Shown: positions 48,341-56,959 of the stretch, piece after piece
How positions within the stretch are numbered: the stretch's first letter is position 1
Layout: each line of letters begins with the position of its first letter
Source of the DNA: an uncultured bacterium
GTDB taxonomy: Bacteria; Bacteroidota; Bacteroidia; Bacteroidales; Bacteroidaceae
NCBI GenBank assembly: GCA_905214625.1
Contig: CAJMMQ010000014.1
Location: forward strand, 1-64,000
Direction of reading: 5' to 3'
DNA: 64,000 nt
Made by a program: the position numbers and the translations under genes
Notes under the pieces: generated by a model
What the model was told of the DNA's origin: nothing
Seen by the model: the letters and a program-made list of their open reading frames with translations, nothing else
Database searches by the model: none

Positions 48341-49489
48341 ATGAAAGAAATAACATTGCTTCAACCGCAAAAAATAGTTTTCGGGACAGACTGCATAAAC
48401 CAGTTTGTTGACGACTATCTTAAACTTAACCATAAAAGATTATTCATCATCACCATGCCGGTAATCCGCCCCATGATTTCAGGCATGACCGACAGGCTTT
48501 CAGAAGAAGGTGTAAGCATTGAGTTTTATGAGGACGTACGCAACGAGCCGTCAATAGCCGATTTCAAAAAGCTGTTGGCTGCCGCAAACGAATTCGGGGC
48601 AGACAGCATGCTAGGCATCGGCGGAGGAAGCATCTTGGACGTGACAAAGCTTGCAGCCACATTGACGGGAAGCAGCCAGGAGATAGAAAACCTCTTTGGC
48701 ACAGGTCTCATAGAAAGAAAGGGCAAATGGTTTGCGTGCATGCCGACAACTGCCGGAACAGGAAGCGAAGTGTCGCCAAACGCAATACTGCTTGACGAAA
48801 GAGACGCGCTGAAAAAGGGCGTGGTGAGCCCTTATCTCATGGCCGACGCAGCATATATTGACCCGAAACTGACATGGACCGTACCTGCCAGAATAACGGC
48901 CGAGACCGGCATGGACGCACTTACCCACTGTATTGAAGCCTATACAAACAAGTTTGCTCATCCCATGGTAGACATGTACGCCCTTCAAGGCATAAGGCTC
49001 ATAGCCGGAAACATAGTCAGGGCTGTAAAGAACGGCAGCGACAAGGAAGCACGCGAGGCCATGGCGCTTGGAAGCATGTACGGCGGACTGTGCCTCGGCC
49101 CCGTGAACACTGCGGCCGTACATGCCCTGTCGTATCCGCTTGGAGGAGAATTCCATATCTCACACGGACTTTCAAACGCCATACTGCTGCCGTCTGTAAT
49201 GAAGTTTAATTATTGCGCCAACCTTAAAAAATACGCCGAGGTTGCCGTGGCATGCGGAGTTGAGCCGGGCAAAGACGACGAGGAAACCGCATTAAGGGGA
49301 GTTGACTTCATTACCGGTCTTTCAGTTGAATGTGGAATACCTGCCACATTGAGCGAGATAGGCATACCAAAGGAAGCCGTCGGCCGTATGGCCAAAGCCG
49401 CCATGAACGTTCAAAGGCTACTGAAAAACAATCCGCGCGAGGTTACCGAAGCCGACGCATGCAACATTTACAACAGTCTGTACAAATAA
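48341..49489 (+). CDS. iron-containing alcohol dehydrogenase
   Basis: Group III metal-dependent dehydrogenase of 382 residues. The NAD(P) site GIGGGSILDVTKLAA is at about 92-106; the metal site has MDALTHCIEAY and the His-rich AAVHALSYPLGGEFHISHG with three His. The family reduces small aldehydes (lactaldehyde, glycolaldehyde, hydroxybutyrate-type) or oxidises the alcohol. In this operon it may dispose of the aldehyde from the lyase or oxidise a hydroxy acid. It starts 8 bp after the symporter. Confidence 0.88.
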   Translation: MKEITLLQPQKIVFGTDCINQFVDDYLKLNHKRLFIITMPVIRPMISGMTDRLSEEGVSIEFYEDVRNEPSIADFKKLLAAANEFGADSMLGIGGGSILDVTKLAATLTGSSQEIENLFGTGLIERKGKWFACMPTTAGTGSEVSPNAILLDERDALKKGVVSPYLMADAAYIDPKLTWTVPARITAETGMDALTHCIEAYTNKFAHPMVDMYALQGIRLIAGNIVRAVKNGSDKEAREAMALGSMYGGLCLGPVNTAAVHALSYPLGGEFHISHGLSNAILLPSVMKFNYCANLKKYAEVAVACGVEPGKDDEETALRGVDFITGLSVECGIPATLSEIGIPKEAVGRMAKAAMNVQRLLKNNPREVTEADACNIYNSLYK

Positions 49490-49503
49490 AAAAAGATAAG
49501 AAC

Positions 49504-50559
49504 ATGAACACCGGCAAAAAACCAATATTGGCAATAACCATGGGCGATCCGGCAGGAATTGGCCCCGAGATAATAATAAAGGCACTGACAGTAAGGGAGA
49601 CATACGACAAGTGCCGACCCGTTGTTGTGGGAGACGCTGCCGTTATGGAACTTGCGGCAAGGCAAGGCGGCGCCTCTGTAAAGATAAACACCATAAAGAA
49701 TGTAGGCGACGCCGTTTTTGAATATGGCGTAATAGACGTTTACGACCTGTGCTGCATCGACATGGGCACGTTTGAGCAGGGCAAGGTGGCGGCACAATGC
49801 GGCAATGCTGCCTTCATGGCCGTAAAAGAAGCCATAGGACTGGCTATGCGAAACGAGGTTGACGGCACCGTGACGGCCCCCCTCAACAAAGAGGCCCTGA
49901 ACCTTGCCGGCCACCACTTTGACGGCCACACCGAAATATACGCCCACTACACCAACACCAAGAAATATGCCATGCTCCTTGCCGACGAATTCATGCGCGT
50001 GATACACGTGTCGACCCACGTTCCGCTGAGAGAAGCATGCAACCTGGTTAAGAAGCAGCGCATAATGGACGTTACCGAGCTCATAAGCAACGCCTGCAGG
50101 CAGTTTGGCATCGACAGCCCGCGCATAGGCATAGCCGGGCTCAATCCGCACGCAAGCGACAACGGCCTCTTCGGCGACGAGGAAAAGAACGAGATAGCCC
50201 CTGCCGTTGATGAGCTGCGCCTGAAGGGCTACAACGTAGAAGGGCCCGTTCCGCCCGACACGCTGTTCGCCAAGGCAAAATGCGGAAAATACGACGGATG
50301 CGTGGCCATGTATCACGACCAGGGCCACATACCGTTCAAAGTAGTGGGATTCAACTGGAACAGGGAAACAGGAAAGATGGAGACGGCCAAAGGCGTGAAC
50401 ATAACGCTCGGACTGCCGATAATAAGGGTATCGGTAGACCACGGAACGGCCTTCGACGTTGCGGGCATGAACGTTGCCAGCCCCGACGCCATGCTGCTGT
50501 CGATAGACTATGCGGCGCGCATGGCGGCAGGCCGCATAAAGGATAATGAAAAACAATAA
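49504..50559 (+). CDS. PdxA-family 4-phospho-hydroxyacid dehydrogenase (PdxA2-like)
   Basis: NAD-dependent oxidative decarboxylase of 351 residues. The N-terminus ILAITMGDPAGIGPEIIIKA, the metal His residues in THVPLREAC and MYHDQGHIPFKV, and the end DHGTAFDVAG are conserved. It is the PdxA fold, but its partner here is a DUF1537 kinase; in known D-threonate and L-threonate pathways PdxA2 converts the 4-phosphate to dihydroxyacetone phosphate. That is the likely role, though a role in vitamin B6 synthesis is not excluded. The start 49504 is chosen over 49330, which would overlap the dehydrogenase by 160 bp. Confidence 0.85.
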   Translation: MNTGKKPILAITMGDPAGIGPEIIIKALTVRETYDKCRPVVVGDAAVMELAARQGGASVKINTIKNVGDAVFEYGVIDVYDLCCIDMGTFEQGKVAAQCGNAAFMAVKEAIGLAMRNEVDGTVTAPLNKEALNLAGHHFDGHTEIYAHYTNTKKYAMLLADEFMRVIHVSTHVPLREACNLVKKQRIMDVTELISNACRQFGIDSPRIGIAGLNPHASDNGLFGDEEKNEIAPAVDELRLKGYNVEGPVPPDTLFAKAKCGKYDGCVAMYHDQGHIPFKVVGFNWNRETGKMETAKGVNITLGLPIIRVSVDHGTAFDVAGMNVASPDAMLLSIDYAARMAAGRIKDNEKQ

Positions 50560-50567
50560 CAGCCTAA

Positions 50568-50576
50568 GGGGGGGGG
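50568..50576 (+). repeat. homopolymeric G run (G9) in the kinase leader
   Basis: Nine G in a row, ending 13 bp before the ATG of the DUF1537 kinase and just after the pdxA-like stop. It lies where a ribosome-binding site would be, so length changes would alter spacing or accessibility. Confidence 0.75.
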
Positions 50577-50589
50577 AAGACAAAGAAAC

Positions 50590-51729
50590 ATGATTGCTGT
50601 AATTGCAGACGACATTACAGGCGCGGCCGAAATAGGCGGAATAGCCCTGAGATACGGCAAAAAAACCGTAATGGCCACACAACTTGACGGCAGACTGCCG
50701 CAGGCCGACGTGCTCGTGGTGGCCACAGACACGCGCTCTGACACCGAGGCCGGCGCGGCAGGCACGGTGAGGCAGATTGCGCACAGGCTGAAAGGCAGCG
50801 GCGCAGCCATATTCAAGAAAACCGACTCTGTGATGCGAGGGCACGTAGTGGCCGAAATAAGGGCCATTATGGCAGAGACGGGGCACACCGGCGCCCTGCT
50901 GCTGCCGCAAAACCCCTCTAAGGGCAGGACAATAAAAGACGGGGTGTACTATGTGGGCGGCGTAAGGCTCAGCGACACGGCCTTTGGCCGCGACCCCGAA
51001 TATCCCGCCCTTACATCCTCGGCGGCAGGCCTGCTCGGCGGCGCGGCCGCCCCGCTCGCCGTGGGCGGCGCCCCCGCTCCCGGATGCGCCATACACATAG
51101 CCGACGCCGGCAGCGCAGACGACATACGCGCACAGCTGGCCAAGGCCGGCAGGGCCACGCTGCTGGCCGGCGGCGCCGACCTGTTTGAGAGCGTAGTGGC
51201 CGCAGGCTCGCCCCCGCGCCCGTGCGTTCCCGCAGCCCTGCCTCCGGCGGGGCGCGTGCTCGTTATATGCGGCAGCACACAGGGCACGTCGCCCGCAGGC
51301 GAGCCCTACATAAGGAGCCTCGGCGGATGCGAGGCGGCCATGCCCGCCGAGGTGTTCCACGGAGGCAACCCCGCGCCGTGGGCCGAGGCCCTGGCCCGGC
51401 TCTACAAAAGCCACAGGGCCCTGATAGTGGGCATAGGCAGAAAAGAGAACATGGGCCCCGCCTACGCCTCGCGCCTGCGCCTGACCATGGCAGACGTGGC
51501 CGCCACGCTCGTAGGCAGAGGCTCGCCCGACATAATGGCCATTGAGGGCGGGGCCACGGCATACGCCATAATGCAGCGGCTGGGGTGGCACAGCCTTACC
51601 CTTAGGGCCGAATATTCGCCGGGGGTCGTGGGCATGGTGCACAACGCCACCGAGATTATACTAAAACCCGGCAGCTACCCATGGGGCAGCATATTCAGCG
51701 CCCATGACACGCAAAAACTGCAAAAATAA
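50590..51729 (+). CDS. DUF1537 four-carbon acid-sugar kinase
   Basis: ATP-dependent kinase for C4 sugar acids (D-threonate, L-threonate, erythronate in known members), 379 residues. The N-terminus MIAVIADDITGAAEIGG is the family mark; KKTDSVMRGHV and LPQNPSKGRTIKDGVYYVGG complete the substrate domain. The C-terminal nucleotide domain has EGGATAYAIMQRLGW and SPGVVGMVH. It is somewhat shorter than the common 420 residues. The DNA is far GC-richer than the lyase gene at the other end of the operon, with many Ala, Gly and Pro codons. Pairing with a PdxA-like enzyme supports a threonate-type acid. Preceded by the G9 run. Confidence 0.87.
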   Translation: MIAVIADDITGAAEIGGIALRYGKKTVMATQLDGRLPQADVLVVATDTRSDTEAGAAGTVRQIAHRLKGSGAAIFKKTDSVMRGHVVAEIRAIMAETGHTGALLLPQNPSKGRTIKDGVYYVGGVRLSDTAFGRDPEYPALTSSAAGLLGGAAAPLAVGGAPAPGCAIHIADAGSADDIRAQLAKAGRATLLAGGADLFESVVAAGSPPRPCVPAALPPAGRVLVICGSTQGTSPAGEPYIRSLGGCEAAMPAEVFHGGNPAPWAEALARLYKSHRALIVGIGRKENMGPAYASRLRLTMADVAATLVGRGSPDIMAIEGGATAYAIMQRLGWHSLTLRAEYSPGVVGMVHNATEIILKPGSYPWGSIFSAHDTQKLQK

Positions 51730-51858
51730 CGCAGCGCAGGCTGGCACCACGCGCAGGCCGACAGGCCGGGCTTGCGCCTTGCGTGCAGCACAGTTGAGCT
51801 TAGGGCATAGAATACAATAACCAAATGCCGACGCAAAACAAGCCTATTATTTATAAAT

Positions 51859-51916
51859 AAAAAACGGGCTAGTTTTACATAAAAAGTGGCCGAGTTACGC
51901 CCCGTAACTCGGCCAC
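51859..51916. repeat. A/T-tract repeat variant F with a perfect hairpin
   Basis: A unit at 51859 (AAAAAACGGGCTAGTTTT) is followed 22 bp later by another (51881, AAAAAGTGGCCGAGTTACG). The second is then copied in reverse: GTGGCCGAGTTACG (51886-51899) faces CGTAACTCGGCCAC (51903-51916) with a 3-base loop. The GCCGAGTT core is shared with the array at 40741. The hairpin may end transcription from the kinase operon, though no strong T-run follows. Bases 51730-51850 hold a GC-rich dyad at about 51751-51778 and nothing else. Confidence 0.75.
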
Positions 51917-52042
51917 TAACATTTTAAAAGAAAAACGACACAACTATATTAACAATAACCACACCAACACGCGACAAGGAATTGATATAAAAACATAAAC
52001 GCAAAGAAATATTACGATTTTACAGAATATCAACTTTCGTAA

Positions 52043-52192
52043 CAACAGGCAGCCGTGACAAGCCTACTAATAACGGCGTATGAAAAAGCACGGGCAAAAA
52101 ACTACGAAAAGGTGCGCACAGACTACGAGATGGCAACCAACAGCCTTGACGACACACGACTTGTTGTAAGTTGTTGCCGCAGAGAGAGATAA
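52043..52192 (+). pseudogene. relic of a membrane-fusion (adaptor) protein coiled coil
   Basis: An open stretch of 49 codons between stops, without a start codon of its own context. It reads AYEKARAKNYEKVRTDYEMA followed by TNSLDDTRLVV. This has the feel of the second coiled-coil helix of HlyD/AcrA-type adaptors, where a heptad helix is followed by SLDDTR/LxAP. After that it goes out of similarity (VSCCRRER, stop). It lies opposite and next to the broken RND pump. Assignment is by pattern only. Confidence 0.4.
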
Positions 52193-52292
52193 AAAAGAGG
52201 CTGTGCCGATATACAAATGCAAAGGGCGCACAGCCCCGGACCGGCCGCCCGGATGGCGTGGATTGCAGCCGCCATACAGAGGGGCGGCCCTG

Positions 52293-55200
52293 CTATACCT
52301 GCTGGCCGCCATCGCTTGGCGAGTCAGCGGCAGGAGGAAGGCTGCGCGCAGGCATCAGCCGCTCCTGCATGCGCCGGAACACCACGAACAGCGGTGGCAC
52401 CACAAACAGCAGCGCCACCGTGCCCACGAGCATGCCGCCCACGGTGCCAACACCGACAGAGATGTTGCCGTTGGCGCCCACGCCCGTTGAAAACATCATA
52501 GGCAGCATGCCGAATATCATTGTGAGAGACGTCATAAGTATAGGTCTCAGGCGCACCTTGGCTGCCGACACGGCGGCCTGCATCAGACTCATGCCGCTGC
52601 GGCGGCGGTCGGAAGCATACTCAGTGAGCAGTATCGCCGTCTTTGAGAGCAGGCCGATAAGCATTATGAGGCCAGTCTGCAGGTATATGTTGTTTTCGAG
52701 GCCGAACATCCTTGCAAACAAGAAGCTGCCGGCCAGTCCGAAGGGAACGGACAGGATAACCGCCAGCGGCACGAAGAGGCTCTCATAGAGCGCGCAGAGA
52801 ATAAGGTATATAAACACTACGCATATGGCGAACACCAACGCGGCCGTGTTTCCTGACGACGACTCCTCGCGCGACATTCCTCCGAACTCGAAGCCGTAGC
52901 CCGTAGGCAGCGTCTGCCCCGCCACCTCTCTCACGGCCTCGATGGTCTGTCCCGAGCTATAGCCCGCAGCGGCCGAACCGTTGACCTGTATGGCAGAAAA
53001 GAGGTTGAAGCGCGTCAGCACCTCGGAGCCATAGACCCTTGTAAGCCTGAGATACTGGCTCACGGGCGACATGAGGCCATTATCGCCGCGCACAAACATG
53101 TTGTTGAGCGACTCGGTGTCGAGCCTGAACTCAGGGGGCGCCTGCACCATAACGCGGTAGAGCTTGGAGAAGCGGTTCATGTTAGAGGCGTAGTTGCCCC
53201 CGATGTATCCCGACAGGGTGCCGAGCACATCGGCAGGCGACACCCCGTTGCGCTTGCAGCGGGCAGCGTCAACCTCAACGAGATACTGCGGGAACTTTGT
53301 GTCGAACGACGTTGTGGCGCGCCCTATCTCGGGGCGTTTGTTAAGGGCATCTAGAAACTGTCTTGTATATTTCAGTAAGTCGTCAGTGGTGCCGCCCTTC
53401 TGGTCTTGCACATACACCTCGAATCCGCTGCTCACGCCGTAGCCCGGAATCATGGGCCGCGTGAAGGCCATTATGTCGGCACTCGAGATAAAGGCCGTCT
53501 TGCGCTGTATCTCTTCTATCACGGCCTCGAGGGCGTCTTCCTTGTCGGGGCGCTCGCTCCAGTCTTTCAGTCGTATGGTGAACATGCCGTTGCATGCCCC
53601 CTGGCCGCTGAGCGTGGAGTTGCCCGTGGTGTTCGACTGCAGCTCAATCTGTGGGATTGAGCGCAGGCAGCTGTCCACCTGCTCCATTACCTTGCGCGTT
53701 TCGCTGACGCTGTTTCCGGGAGAGGTGCGCACGTCGACAAACACGGTGCCCATATCCTCGTTGGGCACAAAACCCGTCTTGGTTGTCATCATCAGCACTA
53801 CCAAACCACCGCAGGCAACGGCCAGCAGCAGGCCTGCCAGCCACTTGCGCTTCAGCATGAACAGCACGCCAGCCTTGTAGCGCATGACGATACTTCCGAA
53901 GGCCGCGTCGAAGGCTATATGGAACCTTGAAGAGAAGCTCATCTTCTTGCCGCCGGCGGCATCCTCATGCGGGGTCATTATCAGCGAGCAGAGGGCAGGA
54001 CTGAGCGTAAGCGCGTTAATCAGCGATATGGCCACGGCGGCGGCCATGGTTAATCCGAACTGCGTGTAGAATGTGCCTGTTGTGCCTCCGATAAAGCTTA
54101 CGGGTATGAACACTGCCATGAATACAAAAGGTGGTGGTGACGAGCGCGGAGGTGATGCCGTCCATGGCGCCGACGGTGGCAAGATATGAAGAGCGGCAGC
54201 CATCGTCGAACTTTGCCTGGACGGCTTCAACCACGACAATCGCGTCGTCTACCACCGTGCCTATGACCAGCACTAGCGCAAACAGCGTAAGCATGTTGAG
54301 GCTGAAACCGGCAATATAGAGGAAGGCAAACGTGCCTACAAGCGAAACGATGATAGACAGGGCCGGAATAAGCGTTGAACGGAAGCTCTGGAGGAATATA
54401 TACACAACAAGCACCACGAGGACTATTGCCTCGGCAAGAGTCTTTACCACATTCTTTATCGACGCGTCGAGAAAGTCTTTGGTGCTCATAAGGTCGGCAA
54501 TCTTTATTCCCTCGGGCAGCGTCTCTGATATCTCGGCCACGGTGCGGTCTATCTCCTCGATAATCTCGTTGGCATTAGAGCCTGAGGTCTGGGCTATCAT
54601 GATGTTGCAGCCCGGATGCCCGTTAACCTCATTGATATAATCGTAGGCGCGCGTGCCCAGCTCCACGGTAGCCACGTCTTTTAGCCGCAGCACGCCGCCG
54701 TCGGGAAGCGACTTGATGACCAGGTTCTCGTAATCGGCTTCGTTCTCGTAACGTCCGCGATACTTCAGCACATACTGAAAGGTGTTGCCGGCTTCAGCCC
54801 CAAGCGTGCCGGTGGCGGCCTCAACGTTCTGCTCGTCAAGCACGGAGGTTATGTCGGCAGGTATAAGGTTATACTGCCGCATCTTGTTGGGGTCGAGCCA
54901 GATGCGCATGGAGTACTCGTAGCCAAACACGTTAACCTCGCCCACCCCGGCGATACGCGACAGGCGGGGTTCTATGTTTATCTTCATGTAGTTAGTGAGA
55001 AAGGCCTCGTCAAAAGAGTCGTCAGGGCTGTACACCGCCAGCTGCTTAATGTTGCTGGTCTGGCGCTTGCGCACGGTGATGCCGCTCTTGGTGACTTCGG
55101 CAGGCAGCAGTCCCTGAGCCGTAGCTATTCTATTCTGCACGTTCACGGTGGCCATGTCGGGGTCGGTGCCTTGACGGAAATACACACTTATCTTAGCCGA

Positions 55201-55461
55201 GCCGTTATTTGACGACGTTGAAGTCATATAGGTCATGTTCTCAACACCGTTAAGAGCCTCCTCAAGCGGAACTACCACACTCTTCTGCACCGTCTCGGCG
55301 TTTGCGCCGCTATATGTTGCCGACACGCTCACCGTGGGCGGCGCTATCTCGGGAAACTGCTCTATCGGCAGTTGCGCCAGGCCTATAAGCCCCAAGATAA
55401 ATATAAGTACGGATATCACCCCTGCCAGTATCGGGCGGTCAATGAATGTCTTTATCTTCAT
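52293..55461 (-). pseudogene. RND (AcrB/HAE1) efflux pump, split by a one-base frameshift
   Basis: Proton-driven drug exporter in two frames: 55461 to about 54127 (N-terminal part) and from there to 52293. Read through, it would be about 1055 residues, normal for AcrB. The N-terminal part has the RND start KTFIDRPILAGVISVLIFIL and the proton-relay Asp pair in VIGTVVDDAIVVVE; the C-terminal part starts in frame at FVFMAVFIPVSFIGGTTGTF. The frames join at A4 (54126-54129; T4 on the coding strand): with one base removed the protein reads TTTFVFMAVFIP, the expected sequence. Either a real pseudogene or a sequencing/assembly error. Start 55461 is preferred over a GTG 9 bp upstream. Confidence 0.85.
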
Positions 55462-55470
55462 AGGGCACAC

Positions 55471-56592
55471 TTATTTACTGTTAGATTCAGACGTCTTGCC
55501 GGTAACCACCGCTGTTCCCTCGCGAATAAGCCCGGCCCCTTCGGCAATTATAACATCACCCGGCTCAAGCCCGGAAAGCACGATATAGTTTTGTCCGTCA
55601 TTATACTTATACACGGTTATCGGGGCCGACTGTGTCTTGCCGTCTACCACTTTCCACACAAACACACGGTTCTGATGCTCGTATGTGGCGGCCTGCGGAA
55701 TAACGATACAGTCTTTATGCACGCCGGGCACCACCACCGATGCACTGCCGCCGTTGCGCAGCAGATGCCGCGGATTGCCGAACGCCGCCCTTATGCTTAC
55801 GGCCCCCGTGCCCGAATCAACAGTTCCGCCAATGGCCGTGATGCGCCCCTGCAGGCCGTACTTTTTGCCGTTGCTCATGTTCAGCGTAACGGCAGGAAAC
55901 TTCTTTTTAGCCTCGTCGAGCGAGCCATACTCCTGTATCAAATCAAGCATCTGGCTCTCTGCCATTGAGAAATAGGCATAAATCTCCGAATCGTCAGACA
56001 CCGTTACGAGGGGCTCCTCTATCGTGCTGCCGACAAGGGCTCCGACACGATACGGAATCATGCTCGCCACGCCGTCTACGGGGCTTTTCACCTCAGTGTA
56101 AGACAAGTCGTTGGCTGCGCACGTAAGCTCGGCCTTGGCCTGAGCCACGGCAGCCTCTGCCTCGTTCAGCGAGTTGAACGCTGTCTTGCGCTCATAGTCT
56201 GACACCACGTTCCTCTTATAAAGCGCATCCTTGCTTTCGGCCGTAAGCCTGGCCGTGCGCAGCTTTGCCTCCGCGCTCTTCAGGTTGGCCCGGGCGGTTT
56301 CGAGTGCAGCCTTATACGGCACCTGGTCTATCACGAAAAGCACCTGTCCGCGCCTCACCTTGTCGCCCTCATTAATACGTATTTCGGTTATCGTGCCGTC
56401 TACTTGCGGACGAATTTCAACGGCCTGCCGCCCCTTTAGCGTAGCTGTATATGCCGACTGCAGCGTAAAGTCTCTCTTAGCGACAGTAAGCGTCTTATAC
56501 TTCTCGCCCGGCAGCGCCTGCTTCTTGTCGCTGCAAGCACTCGGCAGCAACACGCAGCACACAACGAGTAAAATATCTGCCTTAATGTTCAT
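55471..56592 (-). CDS. RND efflux adaptor (AcrA/MexA-like lipoprotein)
   Basis: Periplasmic membrane-fusion protein, 373 residues. It starts with a lipoprotein signal (MNIKADILLVVCCVLLPSAC, lipid Cys at 20). The lipoyl half-motifs are VEIRPQVDGTITEIRINEGD and YTEVKSPVDGVASM, separated by a helical hairpin (about 105-160), then beta-barrel and membrane-proximal domains. The upstream start at 56676 would add 28 non-signal residues and is rejected. It is 9 bp before the RND gene. No outer-membrane factor gene follows, unlike most such operons. Confidence 0.9.
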   Translation of the reverse strand: MNIKADILLVVCCVLLPSACSDKKQALPGEKYKTLTVAKRDFTLQSAYTATLKGRQAVEIRPQVDGTITEIRINEGDKVRRGQVLFVIDQVPYKAALETARANLKSAEAKLRTARLTAESKDALYKRNVVSDYERKTAFNSLNEAEAAVAQAKAELTCAANDLSYTEVKSPVDGVASMIPYRVGALVGSTIEEPLVTVSDDSEIYAYFSMAESQMLDLIQEYGSLDEAKKKFPAVTLNMSNGKKYGLQGRITAIGGTVDSGTGAVSIRAAFGNPRHLLRNGGSASVVVPGVHKDCIVIPQAATYEHQNRVFVWKVVDGKTQSAPITVYKYNDGQNYIVLSGLEPGDVIIAEGAGLIREGTAVVTGKTSESNSK

Positions 56593-56778
56593 ACTTATAT
56601 TACTTTTATTTAAAACGTCAAAAAAAACATAAAGTGCCGGAAGCCTTAACAAGCAACAAACAACGGCAACCGGCACCTGGCGTTACGAAAATACGACGCA
56701 ACCGGAGTATCCTCAAAACAACCATACAAATTGAACAGGATGATGCAAATTTATGCATAATGCCCGTTAGTATGAACA

Positions 56779-56813
56779 ATGTGGTGACAAACGGCAGATA
56801 TGTGGTGACAAAC
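56779..56813. promoter_or_regulatory. candidate LytTR-binding direct repeat
   Basis: ATGTGGTGACAAAC occurs at 56779-56792 and again at 56800-56813, exactly 21 bp apart. LytTR domains bind two direct repeats spaced two helix turns, and a LytTR regulator is encoded 1.1 kb to the right. The site lies between the adaptor gene and the lytS-like gene, 38 bp upstream of the latter's -7 box. A TAAATTTG on the minus strand (56746-56753) may be the promoter for the efflux genes. Confidence 0.6.
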
Positions 56814-56850
56814 AACAATGCCCACCTGCATTTTCATCCGATAAAAGAAG

Positions 56851-56858
56851 TATCTTTG
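56851..56858 (+). promoter_or_regulatory. -7 element of the LytS/LytT operon
   Basis: TATCTTTG, a full TAnnTTTG match, about 100 bp upstream of the kinase ATG at 56960. The -33 region (TTTTC near 56831) is weak, as expected of an activated promoter. Confidence 0.6.
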
Positions 56859-56959
56859 CACTGTTGCTGCGTCATGCCAAAACATACCCTGCCCTGCCCA
56901 TGCTGCGGCGCGGCCGGACATGCCGCAGCACAGCCATACCTCAACAAAACACCGCACTC

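Noticed and set aside
49330..49503. Upstream extension of the PdxA-like gene
   Set aside because: Would overlap the alcohol dehydrogenase gene by 160 bp and adds residues without similarity; ATG at 49504 starts the conserved N-terminus.
49468..51642. 724-codon open frame on the minus strand across the PdxA-like and kinase genes
   Set aside because: Shadow of GC-rich genes; the translation is rich in Cys, His, Tyr and Gly without any domain, while the plus strand encodes two recognised enzymes.
54016..54239. Programmed frameshift in the RND gene
   Set aside because: No slippery heptamer or downstream pseudoknot is evident, and RND pumps are not known to use one; a mutation or sequencing error is simpler.
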